A DNA stretch of 64,000 bases from Albula goreensis (taxonomy: Eukaryota; Chordata; Actinopteri; Albuliformes; Albulidae). The stretch lies in contig CM040752.1 of NCBI GenBank assembly GCA_022829145.1, positions 35,547,086 through 35,611,085 of the forward strand. The letters run 5' to 3'. This document shows, in pieces, positions 1 through 11,754 of this stretch. Each line of letters starts with the position of its first letter. Position 1 is the stretch's first letter. The notes beneath the pieces were generated by a model, which worked only from the letters and a program-made list of their open reading frames with translations, was not told where the DNA came from and made no database searches. The translations under genes were made by a program, and so were the position numbers.

Positions 1-149
1 ACATCAAATCAAACATGTCTTTATATTTCATTTCACAAAATGAAACATGCATTACATAAGACCCCCCTCAGGGTTTGAGTCAGTAATGACAAACATATCG
101 AACAATATTAAAGGAGCAGCCACAACTAAACAACAGTGTATGGGGCCAG

Positions 150-335
150 GACCCAATCAACCACACTTATTTTTAACAGCATATGCAAGTCAATCAGAAC
201 AGACTTTACATTACAACGTGTATACACACGCCTCAGATATTTTTATGTTCTGACAGAGACACCAAACATGCCCTTTATTATGTAATCTGTTCATGATAAA
301 CTAGAATAGTTTATGTCCTTAAAAAGACCAAAGTC
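150..335. repeat. diverged dispersed repeat, copy 1 of 2
   Basis: This block aligns by eye with 9396-9560. Both share a 'ccaatcacac'-like start, a 'tcaatcaRaacagactttac' core (183-204 here, about 9435-9455 in the other copy) and a 'cttaaaaaga' word near the end. The match is patchy with small indels, so it is an old interspersed copy. I do not recognise the family. The first 150 bases and 336-660 show nothing else. Confidence 0.5.
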
Positions 336-672
336 CATTTTAATTTCATTTCATTTGCAGATGCCTGGATACATTTGGTTAAGAAACCATGAAGAACTTG
401 GGATTAGACTGTGTTCACAGACATGAAAACAAATGAAGAGTTCTTCAAAATAGAATACCTGCTGTTCTAAAGAAAGTAAGAGGACAGTAAATGATTGATT
501 TCGTGTGAAGTCACCCTTTAAAACCCTCTCTTTACCGAAGATGGAGAAGAACATCGCAGCATCGCTCTCAGACAGGTAAACTGCAATGTGAGCACAAGAA
601 TGAATCATCTTCACAAGCAGCTTCAAAGAACCCTTTGAAAATTGTTCGTATGTACTGACATAATACATCAAC

Positions 673-743
673 GTGTGTGTGTGTGTGTGTGTGTGCATGT
701 GTGTGTGCGCGCATGTGGGCGTGTGCATCTGTGTGTGTGCATG
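673..743 (+). repeat. (GT)n microsatellite
   Basis: An alternating GT run of about 22 bases is followed by an interrupted GT/GC tract ending near 743. Short frames here read as Cys-Val on one strand and Thr-His on the other and are artefacts of the dinucleotide. Confidence 0.9.
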
Positions 744-2420
744 CAGGCTATTTATTAAAAAACAATCAAGAGACAGACTGAAGAATTATGAAAAAATAAT
801 GACATCATTATTTCATGATAATGAGCAACTCTGTCGCTTCTTTTTTGGTACACATCTTCTTGTGCAAAAAAATAAAATAAATAAACAACAACATTCACCT
901 CAAGATAATGCTCCAAGGTTATTTGTTTCATAAATCCCGACTACATGGAATGAATAAAAACACACACATATCCCCCCTGCCTGTGGTTCGATACGTGTTG
1001 TTGTGTTTCTCAATATGAGAGCTCCTAAAAGCTTTCTGAGCGCGCTCAGTAATCCGCCCATTCAGAGGGCCCTCCCACACAATCTCAGGCAGTGCAGCAA
1101 GCAGCGGGCCACTCGGGCTCCTGCTTTTGACTGCTAAATTTCGCCGCTTTTTTAAAACTGCCAGGAAACACGGGGCTATCTGGCTTTGCCTTTGCTGCAC
1201 TGAGTTCTAACGGAGATATAAATTTGTTTAGCTTTAACACAGATTCATCGTCACACCGTAGTCCTCTCCATTCAGTGACACACAGCGACGGCCTCTATGT
1301 CACGCTGACAAACACAAACTGAATGAGGACACACAGCCACTAAAAAAGACCTGGTGCTCTGCAATGTACGCCGAAAACATCTCTTACAATCTACACTGAG
1401 CTCTCGAACAACAGGGAGCAGGCGAGATGGCCGGAGGTGGGGAAAGGAATGAGCTTCATTACATTTTTTTTAGATTCGGCTCGACTGAAATGTAACTAAA
1501 AACCCTGGAGATTACCCCCATAGGTACTGAATATGCTTAAACATCACAGTAAAACATCAAGATCAGAAGAAATATAGCAGCACTTAACCATCTTTGGAAA
1601 AATAACTGTACCATTCGGGCTATGTTCATCATTATATTTATGGAATATATATATATGGAATATATATTTCCCTGCATTGACAGCACAGTGCAGTGATCGC
1701 TCTGAAGGGCTGTGGAAGCAGACCCTGAAAGAGAAGTCCCTCATCACTGTCGGCACGGGCAACGGCGAGCGAAAGGTGAGATATCGGAGATGACAGAAAC
1801 CGCACAACCCAAGATGTTCTCCGAGTCTCCGTCGATGTTCAGGAGGGGCTCTGAGTAATTCATGAGTCTCCACTACACCCCCCAACCCCCCTCAGCCCCC
1901 CTCAGCCCCCAGCCACCTCGGTCTGGCCTGTCACCCTCAACACATCGGGGTGGGGGATGGGGTCCACTGATCCCCCCACAGCACTTTAACTATCGGTTTT
2001 GAGAGGGGGAGTTCAGAGCCTGTGAAATGGCAGATACAAAAATCAAGAGAAGCTGAGATAAAAGCTGAGAGGACGGTGTGAGTCTGTGCTCTGCAGTCCC
2101 TACTGCACAAAACATCTCTCCATCTTCATACCCACAGAATGTATTTTAGGATCTATATGGCTTATACAATGTCCGAACAGGTCAAAGTCGTAGGATAGTA
2201 TATAATCATGTTAAGATGTGAATTGTCAAAACTGCAGGTACACTTCAGAGATGAGTATTTTTCATCATGTGCAGTATTTATATGAAAGGCACGCCAGAGC
2301 ACCCCTGGGTATTGACTGTTTTCACTGCTCATCTCATGATACTGATCTGATTAGAAACAGACCTGCTCTCTGTGCTCTGGGCACTTTTCATTAAAAAAAA
2401 ATGTGCGCCCCCCTATTCTG
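744..2420. other. unique non-coding sequence
   Basis: No gene, RNA or mobile-element signature is visible. Minor features are an AT run at 1636-1672 with a duplicated 'tggaatatatat' word, and a C-rich patch at 1875-1915 made of short CTCAGCCCCC repeats. Confidence 0.6.
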
Positions 2421-2434
2421 GTTCATACATTTAA

Positions 2435-2560
2435 CAAAATGTGCTTTTAACTTAGAGGTTGCAGGTTCAATTCCCAGGCCGGCTGTACCCTTGAGCAATG
2501 CCCTGAACCTGAGCAATGTCAGTGAGTATTCAGCTGCATAAGGGTTTTTATGCAGAACAT
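2435..2560 (+). mobile_element. degraded tRNA-derived SINE fragment
   Basis: A pol III B-box-like word, GGTTCAATTCC, lies at 2464-2474. It is followed by 'cccttgagcaatgccctgaacctgagcaatgtc' type sequence and 'cagctgcataaggg', which resembles the body of common fish SINEs ('ccttgagcaaggcacttaacc ... cagctgtataaatgg'). The A box is not clear, so the head is truncated or decayed. The family name is unknown to me. Confidence 0.6.
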
Positions 2561-3880
2561 GATGGGCTGGGTTAAGTCGGTCTGGAGAAGAGCTTCCATT
2601 AAACTATACCTGAGTCGAAGTAAAGCTTCAGAGAACTGTGTGGATACTTCTTCTTTTTTACATTCTGGAGCCACCTTGTCCACATCGCATTCTTCAAAAC
2701 TCGAAAGAATACATTTCTGTGCTTACACCTCTCATAAAATCGATATACAGACAAGAGAGAGAGACTCTGAGTGTGCTGGACTTCAGGTTGGAGGCAGTGG
2801 TGGGTATTTTAGATTGCTGGAAAATAATGAGGCTAGCTGGGCAAAACAGCCTGGTTTCATCACCGTGTATTCTTATGGACTGAAGAGAAATGCCTCATAT
2901 ACAGCAGTGGATACATTCTAAAATATGGAAGCCGTTTCTCTCAGCTTAGAAGAACCTTGGTGGTTTTATAAACCAAATGCTTTGCAAGCATTTTTATTTG
3001 AGCCATATTTTTGTCGTCCATTGTATTTCTCTATTATATTTCCAATGACCTCTGTGGTGACCTTACATATTATTTTGAAAAGGTAATGAAAAAAGCATAA
3101 CTTTCTAAAATTCAATCATAAAACTTTAGGACAAAGCTGCACAGTAGGTTGAACCTTGTTAGTGTCAGGCCAGTTGCCATGGTAATTGCAGGTGAGCATC
3201 AAACCGACTGACTGATAAGGTGCTTCAGGTCAGCTTTCCCCAAACTTCTCAGCCCATACATTACATTCTCATAACCCCCCTCTCACTAAAGAGCAGATGG
3301 ACATGTTTTCAAATATAAAACGTGCCCTTTTCTTGTAGAAATGTAATGTGGAAATTTAGTAAGAAAGAAAGAACTGAATTTACACGATAACAAGAGAAAC
3401 CCAAGTTCAGGCCTACACAAGTACATGCTTTAAAATGCCTGCTGTGAATGTCACTTGAAAATACTTTGTTTTTTCCCATGTTTTCTCCCAGCCCCACTCA
3501 TTACACAGCGGTGGGTCCTGTCATGATCTTTCTGTGTTCTTGAGGAAACTGTAAGGTGTAAATGAGAGTAAACTGATGGAGGAGGGCGGTGTTTACCTCA
3601 TCCCTTCCTTTAACTGGGTGAAATAAATATGGTGCCCTCAGACATGCAGTTGTTGTTCTGGGGTGAATTGAAGTTTCCTGTCCAGGGTTCGGGTCTGGAA
3701 CCACCATTTTACATACGTCTGAAGTTTCTGCTCCCCAAAACTGCGCCACTGAAAGAAAATCACGGTCCAGACGCACACTCATTACCAAAAAGCAGACATT
3801 TCACTCCAGATACGGCCTGTCCGTCAGCCTTCCATAGCGATTCATATTAATAATGGTCCTGATACGGGACAACAACATCC
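2561..3880. other. unique non-coding sequence
   Basis: AT-rich sequence with scattered stops in all frames. I see no splice-flanked open frame, repeat or RNA structure. Confidence 0.55.
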
Positions 3881-3881
3881 C

Positions 3882-3925
3882 ATTCCTCTCTCTCTCTCGC
3901 TCTCTCGCTCTCTCCTTCTCTCTGT
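3882..3925. repeat. (TC)n / TCTCGC simple repeat
   Basis: A pyrimidine tract of TCTC units interrupted by CGC. Confidence 0.85.
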
Positions 3926-4100
3926 GGCCTGTGAGAGACTCTTAAAATAGCCTCCCTGCTGAGACAGGGGGTATCATGGTATATTCATTTAAAATGATCA
4001 CGGCTTCAGGGAGTACAGGCTCTGAAAACAGGGCGCAGCGGAGACCTGACAGCCGCACCCCGAATCTCTGACAGCTCCCCAACTGTTGGACATGAAAAGG

Positions 4101-4150
4101 TCTGCTGCACCAGGGACCGAAGTCATCTGCTGCACCAGGGACCGAAGTCA
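4101..4150. repeat. 25-bp tandem duplication, 2 copies
   Basis: The 25-base unit beginning TCTGCTGCACC occurs at 4101-4125 and again, identically, at 4126-4150. It is a recent slippage-type duplication in otherwise unique DNA. Confidence 0.9.
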
Positions 4151-4374
4151 GAGTGTCGTGGATGCCGCCCTCTCTCTCCAGCTTTGTTCGTGTACGTTGG
4201 GTGGCCTTGTTGTACACCTGTCATGAATGACTGTAAGGGAATTGAGAGCGAGGGACTCTGTTTGGGCTTCAGATCCTGGGTTATTAGTGCTTAGCACTGC
4301 ACAGCGCTTGATTTGAGATGCATCAATATTCTCTCTCTCTCCCTCTCTCTCTCCCTTCTCTTTTTTTACTTCAG

Positions 4375-4690
4375 GCAGCGGTGGGGGACAGGCAGGAGGA
4401 GCAGGGGAAGCTGTTAACGTTCAGAACGCCACTGTTGGGGGAGTTTAAGGCCATGGGTAAGAGAGGCGTTGTGCATGGTATGTGTGAAGGTTCGGCACCT
4501 TTCTTCCCTGGGGGAGGTAAGGGCTGGTGTTTGGCAGGAGTTGGGACCAAATTTGACACCGGCTTTGAGGAATTGGAGGCTTCTGTATAAGGCACCTATA
4601 TGACAGCAGTCAGGGAACCTCCAGTGGAGGATCATTCATGGAGCCATAGCCACCAATAGGTACCTGGCACACATAGGGGGAAAGCCATTA
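4375..4690 (+). pseudogene. degraded LINE ORF2 fragment (L1/Tx1-like)
   Basis: Translation in two plus frames gives a broken stretch of a non-LTR retrotransposon ORF2, downstream of the reverse-transcriptase core. One frame ends with LLGEFKAMGKRGVVHGMCEG at about 4432-4491. After a frameshift, the frame starting at 4574 reads WRLLYKAPI, then a stop, then NLQWRIIHGAIATNRYLAHI to about 4675. The 'LQWRI.HGAIATN' block is what I recall from C-terminal regions of L1/Tx1-clade ORF2 proteins. At least one frameshift and one internal stop make it non-functional. No full 5' or 3' end is visible. Clade assignment is from memory. Confidence 0.6.
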
Positions 4691-4697
4691 TTTTCCA

Positions 4698-4735
4698 CAA
4701 AAAACAACAAAACAACAAAAAAAAACAACAACATT
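4698..4735. repeat. A-rich AAC simple repeat
   Basis: An interrupted run of AAC and poly-A lies just downstream of the LINE fragment. It could be part of an element tail, but nothing proves that. Confidence 0.6.
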
Positions 4736-4874
4736 CAATGACCTCTGTTTATTCTAATGGTAGTGTGCCACAATGTTTTGTTATTGTTTTTCTTTTTACT
4801 TTTCGCAAGAACTTAATTGGAAAACAATTACAAAGTACAATAAATTGTGCTTCCATTCTTTTTTCAATCAATAC

Positions 4875-5000
4875 ATAGAACAGAGAGGGGACTGATGCAG
4901 TGATGAAGTCCAGGTTTAACACAGTGCTGGATACTCCTACAGCCTGCAAGGACTGCAGGACTCATCTTAATGTACTTTTTTCTGTTCTTACGATCTTAAA
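4875..5000 (+). mobile_element. decayed SINE tail, same family as 38335-38480
   Basis: The words 'gatgaagtccagg', 'acagtgctggatactc' and 'tctgttctta' occur in the same order as in 38335-38480 ('gatcaagtccaga', 'gcagtactggatgctc', 'atgttctta'). The copy is more decayed and lacks the 'ggcctgttctc' block. Confidence 0.5.
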
Positions 5001-5114
5001 ATTCATGTCCTCAAACGGGAGGAAATCAAGCTGAGCGATGAAACAACTTCCACAGCTGCGTATTTTTAAAGGAATAATCCACAAGGACCTGTGCAGCTGT
5101 ATGAAATTAAACCT

Positions 5115-5460
5115 TTTCATTTTTTTTTTTTTTTTTGGATTGCCTACAATCCGTCATGTTGGCCGGAGCCCGGTCGGTCGTGACTGATGCGGTAAATGCT
5201 GGCACTAAATGGGCGGCAGAGTGACTTTGATCACAGTCCTTGGCTGGGCGCTGGGCGCTGGGCGCGCGGGGAGGTGTCCATGTGCTGATTGATGAGGAGG
5301 GGAGCCGCTGCACTGCGCCGCGCCGCGCGGGCGTGACGCACACAGGGGCGCGGACAGGGAAGGTGACAAACGCAAGGGGGATGCGGGACAAAAACCTCTG
5401 GTCACTAGCTCCCACATACCCCTCATCCCATGTTGGGGGCCTGGGGGGGGCAGTTGTTTC
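5115..5460. other. poly-T tract followed by GC/CpG-rich patch
   Basis: A run of about 17 T at 5120-5136 precedes a GC-rich segment at 5150-5345 with repeated GGGCGCT and dense CGCG steps (5250-5340). No start codon with plausible coding sequence or splice site stands out. It could be a small CpG island or a GC-rich conserved element. Confidence 0.35.
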
Positions 5461-6125
5461 AAATTGACTCCATTTCAAATCAAATTGATTTCCAAAAATT
5501 TCTTTCAATAGGCAAAACCTGGATTTGCAGTTTCTCCTGATTGTTTATGCCGGTCTGGCCTGCCTATACTGATCTAGTCTCCACACGCTCACCATGTCTC
5601 ACACAGAATAAGGATAACTTTTGGCTTAACTTCCCGCAATCTGATAGGTAACAAGTTTATGGTGTTAGTTAACAATAAAATTCTCAAAATGAGTAAAACA
5701 TCCATGTTATTAATGAAGAGACCCATGTTCACAGCTGAAGACAGATACTTTACTTACACAGTAGGCCACGGGAACACAAGCATGGAGCACAATGTTCAAA
5801 GATAACATCATGTGATCAACATTTATACAGTTTAGGGGAACTACATTAGCATGTGATGGCTCATATATGGTAATGGGGAATCCTATGTTCCACAGATGGC
5901 AGGTAACAGGTCGTTAACAGGAGGCACCATTTGGCCCTGGACAGATGTGGCAACATCCCTTTGTAATTCTAATACACATTCTCGGAAACTGTGCCGCTCG
6001 CCAGAACTGTCTCCCAACAACAGTTTACCAGAACATTCCATATTAGCTATTACACAGGTTGTTCATTGCTTCCCTAATTTGATTTGAATCCCATGAGTAA
6101 CTCCGGATAAGAGTGTGTTCTAAAT
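5461..6125. other. unique non-coding sequence
   Basis: Ordinary AT-rich sequence. I see no feature that I can support. Confidence 0.55.
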
Positions 6126-6129
6126 AAGT

Positions 6130-6238
6130 GTACTGTACTGTAATGCAATGTAATGTAACAAAGTAATGTAATGTAATGTAACATAATGCAATATAATGTA
6201 ACAAAGTAATGTAATGTGACATAATGTAATGTAGCACC
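6130..6238. repeat. (ATGTA)n-like microsatellite
   Basis: The array is built from TAATG/TAACA pentamers. A longer period of about 44 bp is visible because 'aatgtaacaaagtaatgtaatg' recurs at about 6152 and 6196. Confidence 0.85.
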
Positions 6239-7395
6239 ACGTAAAGAAGACACCAGCACTGTCTGTATTAAAGATGTATTGGTGCCATATATCTATATAT
6301 CTATAAATATATATGTATCGGTGCCCTTATGTATAGGACTGAGTCAACATCCACTGCATGGCAAGGACTGAGTGTGATCCCATTTTGATGCTCCCATTAG
6401 CCAGCCCTAATTACAGCATTTAATTCTAATAATCCTGATGTGTTTCATCTTCATAAGGGTGATTTGTGGCCCTCCGTCCTCCATGAGCGATGTACTTACT
6501 CCAGCCACGTTATGTTGTGTGTATCAAATCTGGACAATGCTTTGACTGGAGGAGATTGCTTCACTCTGCGAACAAATTACAGAGAATCAATACCTAAGCA
6601 AGGCTCTTCACTGGAATTTATTTTTTGCACTGTCAATAAATTATAGTCAGTGGGGGGGGGATACATTCCCCCCCAGTTTCATAGGGACCCCTATCCATCC
6701 CCCACTTCTGAGAAAAAAATATATATATATATATTGTGTAAAAGTTGAGACTTTTTGCTCACAGTTTGGTCCTCCCCACTTCAAACCTCTCTCCAGTGCC
6801 GCTGGCTGTGGTGCATATGTATTAGTCTCTGTCAGAACGCTAAATAGCAGAACCTCGCAGGAACCGTTCGGAAGTTTGGACTGACCTTGTCTCCACTGCT
6901 GCGCCCTGACTGACCTACTCTGGTGACAAAAAAAAAAAAAAAAAAATCCTTTCAATTACTGTGGCGATATTAATTTGAGTCACGGTGCATAATCTGCAAT
7001 CTGTAATTAATGTGTGAGGACTGCACGGTTCTGCAAGCGAAAAGTCAGCCGGCAGTTCGCTATCACGTCCCCCCACAGTGGAGGAGGTCAGGGGTGTCCC
7101 TAATCTGAAATTTGCCAGGGCTTGTATGACAATTTATACTCCTGGTTCCTCTGAGCCAAAACATACGACAGGGAGTCAGGAAAAAAACGCATTACTATGC
7201 AGACAGGCAGAAAGTTCATCTCCATCGTTAATTGCTCGGTTTTCTTAATCCTGACAAAGAGTCAAAGCAATTACGGGGGTATTTTTAGAGCTGGACACGA
7301 TGTCACACATCGTCTGTGTTTTAGCTTCCTGTTAGTTTTTATAGCTTGTGTGCAGAAAACACATCTGCTGTCCAGACACTCACATGTTTAAACAG
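6239..7395. other. unique sequence with simple tracts
   Basis: It holds short AT tracts at 6287-6318 and 6717-6735, a poly-G at 6651-6660 and an 18-A run at 6929-6947. Nothing else is recognisable. Confidence 0.5.
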
Positions 7396-7399
7396 ATGC

Positions 7400-8445
7400 T
7401 TCTCAGAGTATTGTGGCTGTACAGCGTTGATAACAGATCTCCACAGTGTTTATAACAATTCCTGGGTATGTACACAGTGTTTATAACATCTGCTGTGTCC
7501 CCAAACACTCACATGCCCTCTTCACCCTTCCAGATGCTTCTCAGCTGATATAACACATCCTGTGGTCTGTACACAGTGTTTATAACACACCCTGTGGTCT
7601 GTACACAGTGTTTATAACACATCCTGTGGTCTGTACACAGTGTTTATAACACACCCTGTGGTCTGTACACAGTGTTTATAACACATCCTGTGGTCTGTAC
7701 ACAGTGTTTATAACACACCCTGTGATCTGTACACATCCTGTGGTCTGTACACAGTGTTTATAACACACCCTGTGGTCTGTAGTGTTTATAACACATCCTG
7801 TGGTCTGTACACAGTGTTTATAACACAGTGTTTATAACCCTGTGGTCTGTGGTCTGTACACAGTGTTTATAGCACATCCTGTGGTCTGTACACAGTGTTT
7901 ATAACATATCCTGTGGTCTGTACACAGTGTTTATAACACATCCTGTGGTCTGTACACAGTGTTTATAACACACCCTGTGGTCTGTACACAGTGTTTATAA
8001 CACACCCTGTGGTCTGTACACAGTGTTTATAACACATCCTGTGGTCTGTACACAGTGTTTATAGCACACCCTGTGGTCTGTACACAGTGTTTATAACACA
8101 TCCTGTGGTCTGTACACAGTGTTTATAACACACCCTTTGGTCTGTACACAGTGTTTATAACACACCCTTTGGTCTGTACAGTGTTTATAACACATCCTGT
8201 GGTCTGTACACAGTGTTTATAGCACATTCTGTGGTCTGTACACAGTGTTTATAGCACATCCTGTTGTCTTTACACAGTTTATAACATACCCTGTGGTCTG
8301 TACACAGTGTTTATAACACATCCTGTGGTCTGTACACAGTGTTTATAACACATCCTGTGGTCTGTACACAGTGTTTATAACACATCCTGTGGTCTGTACA
8401 CAGTGTTTATAACACATCCTGTGGTCTGTACACAGTGTCTATTTT
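7400..8445. repeat. 32-bp minisatellite, about 28 copies
   Basis: The unit is 'tgtacacagtgtttataaca' plus 'cAYcctgtggtc' (32 bp). The array is regular from about 7550 to 8440 and degenerate from 7400. Variants alternate CACATCC and CACACCC, and a few units are truncated (about 7733 and 7790). Each unit carries a TGTTTAT forkhead-like core and a TGTGGT RUNX-like core, which may be incidental. The array sits inside a dispersed element also present at 28000-28290. Confidence 0.95.
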
Positions 8446-8610
8446 TCGGCTGTAAATGTAACTCTGACTTCTTCTCAAACTGCATTCTCACGCACCATGA
8501 TGTATGTCCTAAAAGACTAAACGTAAAGATGTGACGTAGCTATCCCAATTGTTAAGTTACTGAGTAAATGAGGGTACTTCCATTTGCATGATCCCATATT
8601 ACACTACTAC
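8446..8610. mobile_element. dispersed element, 3' part, copy A
   Basis: The sequence after the array ('gacttcttctcaaa... caccatgatgtatg ... gagtaaatgagggtacttcc') aligns in order with 12045-12165 and 28130-28290. With the left part at about 7525-7560 ('ttctcagctgatat' + 'cacatcctgt') it makes one copy of an unnamed interspersed element expanded by the 32-bp array. Confidence 0.45.
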
Positions 8611-9330
8611 CCCTACAACATTTCTGTAATTAATTAATAATGTTAAATGTTCAAACAACAAGTCAAACATGTCCATTCCAACCTGAAACCATTATAAAGG
8701 TATGGCAGTGATACGGGATAACAGACATAAAGTGATAAATGAATAAAATGAAACAGGCCGTAAAAGTTTATAGTTGTAATTAAAGAGCGATAAAGACTTG
8801 TGCATGAGCCGCTTGGCTGCTAATTTACGGCCACCGCGAAACGTTCTCCAGGGCATCAGTGCTGACTGCTGACAGTGGTTTGGCAGCGTCAGATATGACA
8901 AAAGAGTGCAAGTGAAAGCTGAGTAAACAGCAGCAGACTCTGAAGGTGATTACAGTCTACAGCGCTCAGTGAAGCAGCACATATGTGCATTCCTTTTCAG
9001 ATGCGATATAAATGGCATGGTGCGTAGTATACAAACATTATGTCCTGCACGCAACTTCTGACAGGCTGACATGAGTATGAATTGATTTTGATCCATGTGA
9101 AATTTTTCATTCCCGTGGCTATTTTTACTGCGCTATTTATAGATGGTGTTTGATGGTAGTAGCATTTTTTTTTTACAATTTTTTTCATTCTCTCACTGTA
9201 GAACATCAATGTCTGTACACTCCACAGCTCATTAACTCTGACATTGGATTCTGTGAGCGATCTAATTGCAGAAGAGCAGATAAAATAATCTGAAAGGCAG
9301 ATTGGCTCCTGTACATGAGACACAGTGTGG
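8611..9330. other. unique non-coding sequence
   Basis: AT-rich, with a T-run at 9164-9185. I see no gene or repeat. Confidence 0.55.
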
Positions 9331-9645
9331 GTATATTTGGCTGTAGAGCACCTTCAAAGTTATACCATCATGTTCTTAAATCACACCTGATAGCCAATCA
9401 CACACACCGATTCTCTTTAAACTCATGTTCAGTTCAATCAAAACAGACTTTACATTACAGTGTGCATTTGCCTTGAAAAGCAAAGATTTCCTTTGGAATG
9501 TGTTCTTTTCACTCTGAAAGACTAGCCTGCGCCCTTAAAAAGAATAAACTAATGATTGAATACCTCACGCCCTTTTTAATGTGTCTTTGGCTGTACAGTA
9601 ACTTCAAAGTTACATCACCACGTTCTGAATTTAGACCTTTGGAAA
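9331..9645. repeat. dispersed repeat copy 2 with internal direct repeat
   Basis: 9396-9560 is the partner of 150-335. A second pair lies within the block: 'tttggctgtaRagYa' followed by 'acttcaaagtta' occurs at about 9338-9362 and again at 9586-9612. The block may therefore be an element with direct terminal repeats. Family unknown. Confidence 0.4.
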
Positions 9646-11018
9646 CATTCTGTGCAGAATGAAAAAGGCAGGACACTGCATCCAACCTTCTGGTGGTTAC
9701 ACAAATCCTGCTGATAGTTCAGGATTCAATGAGTCAGTATGGCGAAATAATCTGTTATAAAACCCTCACATCTCACACCAAGGGTTCCTCCGCTGCATGG
9801 GCATTCATAACACCTTACATAAAGCATTCATAGGGCATTCATGAAGGCTATATTAACATTGATGACAGCTGTCAGGCACTGTGCATCGGTCAGTCTTCGG
9901 TCCGCTGCAGTGACCATCTCTCACCGAGTCAGGAGGCGGAGGACGTACACACGTCAAGGTCATGTGACAGCCACATCTTCCTTCCACAGTACAGATGCGT
10001 CACCAATTACATACTCGCTCATGCACTTGCAGTTCCACAGCTGACCAGGTGTGGCCGCTAGAGAGCAGTGAGAGTGATAGATCCACTGGCTTAAACTTGG
10101 CGAGTTAAACAGCCACTCAGGCCATAGCTGGACTGTAATGCAGCACAGCCTCTACCCCATGAGCCACCCAAAAGCATCTCACCCCACCCCCCCCCCGACA
10201 GCCTCATCTCCAGCTCAACCCAAGTTCTCCCATAATCATACCCAGCCACACAAGTCAGGTCCATTCATTCCTATGAATAAACTTCCCCAGCATGCATTTT
10301 CATCCATCTGGGAATATTCTGTCTTCTTAGTGAACATGTCATTGGAGGAAGTCTAAAAAAAATAATCGAAGGTGGGCCAAAACGAAATTTCCCTCAGCAA
10401 AAGAAGAAAAAAGCGGTGTGTTCCTTATGCTGCATTACTGACTCAAAGTCATGTCGACCCAGAGGGAACGGGCTGTGTCTCAGTACTGTGTAATATCTTT
10501 GTCAGGAGAAAAACCTGATTTATCATTAACGGATCATACAAAGAACCTGTGCATCTGGACCGACTCAGGGGACGATGCACAAAGAAGAAAACAAGATAAA
10601 AACAAAGAGAGATGCCTGTGAGATGACTGACAACCAGGAAAATGGAATCCGCACCTTTTAAAGAGTTCCTTTAAATGACACCTCCGTGCTGTTTATGACC
10701 TTGTTGTGTTCTGACATTGAGAAAAGCCTGTGATTTTTCACAGCAGATGTAATGACTTGTTTGAAGGACAGGGAGGTGAACTCATACCGAGATCACGCAG
10801 AGACGGAGATGAGAGGCCAACGAGACAGACCACAGAAACACCAGGAATGTACGTATTCCTGGTGAGAAGAACTTGAGAAACTCTTGTGTATCTCGGAGCA
10901 GTCTGATGGTGCTCATGCTGGAGGAATACACGATTATAGAGGGATCTCAATAACATTTACCGTCCCCTGGGAAAGCCTTCTCATAAACTGAGAAAGAGTC
11001 CTGGCCTCAAGAGCAGGT
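9646..11018. other. unique non-coding sequence
   Basis: It contains a CTCF-like motif at 10051-10070, annotated separately, and a C-run at 10188-10197. No coding signal. Confidence 0.5.
10051..10070 (+). promoter_or_regulatory. possible CTCF-like site
   Basis: GTGGCCGCTAGAGAGCAGTG is one base away from the CTCF core form GGCCRCTAGAGGGCAG. This is a sequence match only. Confidence 0.25.
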
Positions 11019-11754
11019 GAAGCAGGTCCCTGAGCTTACCTCAATACACATCAGGCAGCTTCGTGAAGCAGGTCCCTGTGCTTACCTCAATACACATCAG
11101 GCAGCTTCGTGAAGCAGGTCCCTGAGCTTACCTCAATACACATCAGGCAGCTTCGTGAAGCAGGTCCCTGAGCTTACCTCAATACACATCAGGCAGCTTC
11201 GTGAAGCAGGTCCCTGAGCTTACCTCAATACACATCAGGCAGCTTCGTGAAGCAGGTCCCTGAGCATACCTCAATACACATCAGGCAGCTTCGTGAAGCA
11301 GGTCCCTGTGCATACCTCAATACACATCAGGCAGCTTCGTGAAGCAGGTCCCTGTGCTTACCTCAATACACATCAGGCAGCTTCGTGAAGCAGGTCCCTG
11401 AGCATACCTTAATACACATCAGACAGCTTCGTGAAGCAGGTCCCTGAGCATACCTTAATACACATCAGGCAGCTTCGTGAAGCAGGTCCCTGAGCATACC
11501 TTAATACACATCAGGCAGCTTCGTGAAGCAGGTCCCTGAGCATACCTTAATACACATCAGACAGCTTCGTGAAGCAGGTCCCTGAGCATACCTTAATACA
11601 CATCAGGCAGCTTCGTGAAGCAGGTCCCTGTGCTTATCTCAATACACATCAGGCAGCTTCGTGAAGCAGGTCCCTGAGCATACCTTAATACACATCAGGC
11701 AGCTTCGTGAAGCAGGTCCCTGTGCTTATCTCAATACACATCAGGCAGCTTCGT
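11019..11754. repeat. 46-bp minisatellite, exactly 16 copies
   Basis: 736 bp equals 16 units of 46 bp. The unit begins GAAGCAGGTCCCTG and ends GGCAGCTTCGT. Variation is limited to a few positions (gag/gtg, ctta/cata, cctc/cctt, aggc/agac). Each junction forms GCTTC-GT-GAAGC, a 5-bp inverted repeat with a 2-nt loop. The last unit is cut cleanly into unique DNA. Confidence 0.95.

Noticed and set aside
7400..8445. CRISPR-like regular repeats
   Set aside because: Units are contiguous with no unique spacers, and the context is eukaryotic. The same applies to every array in the window.
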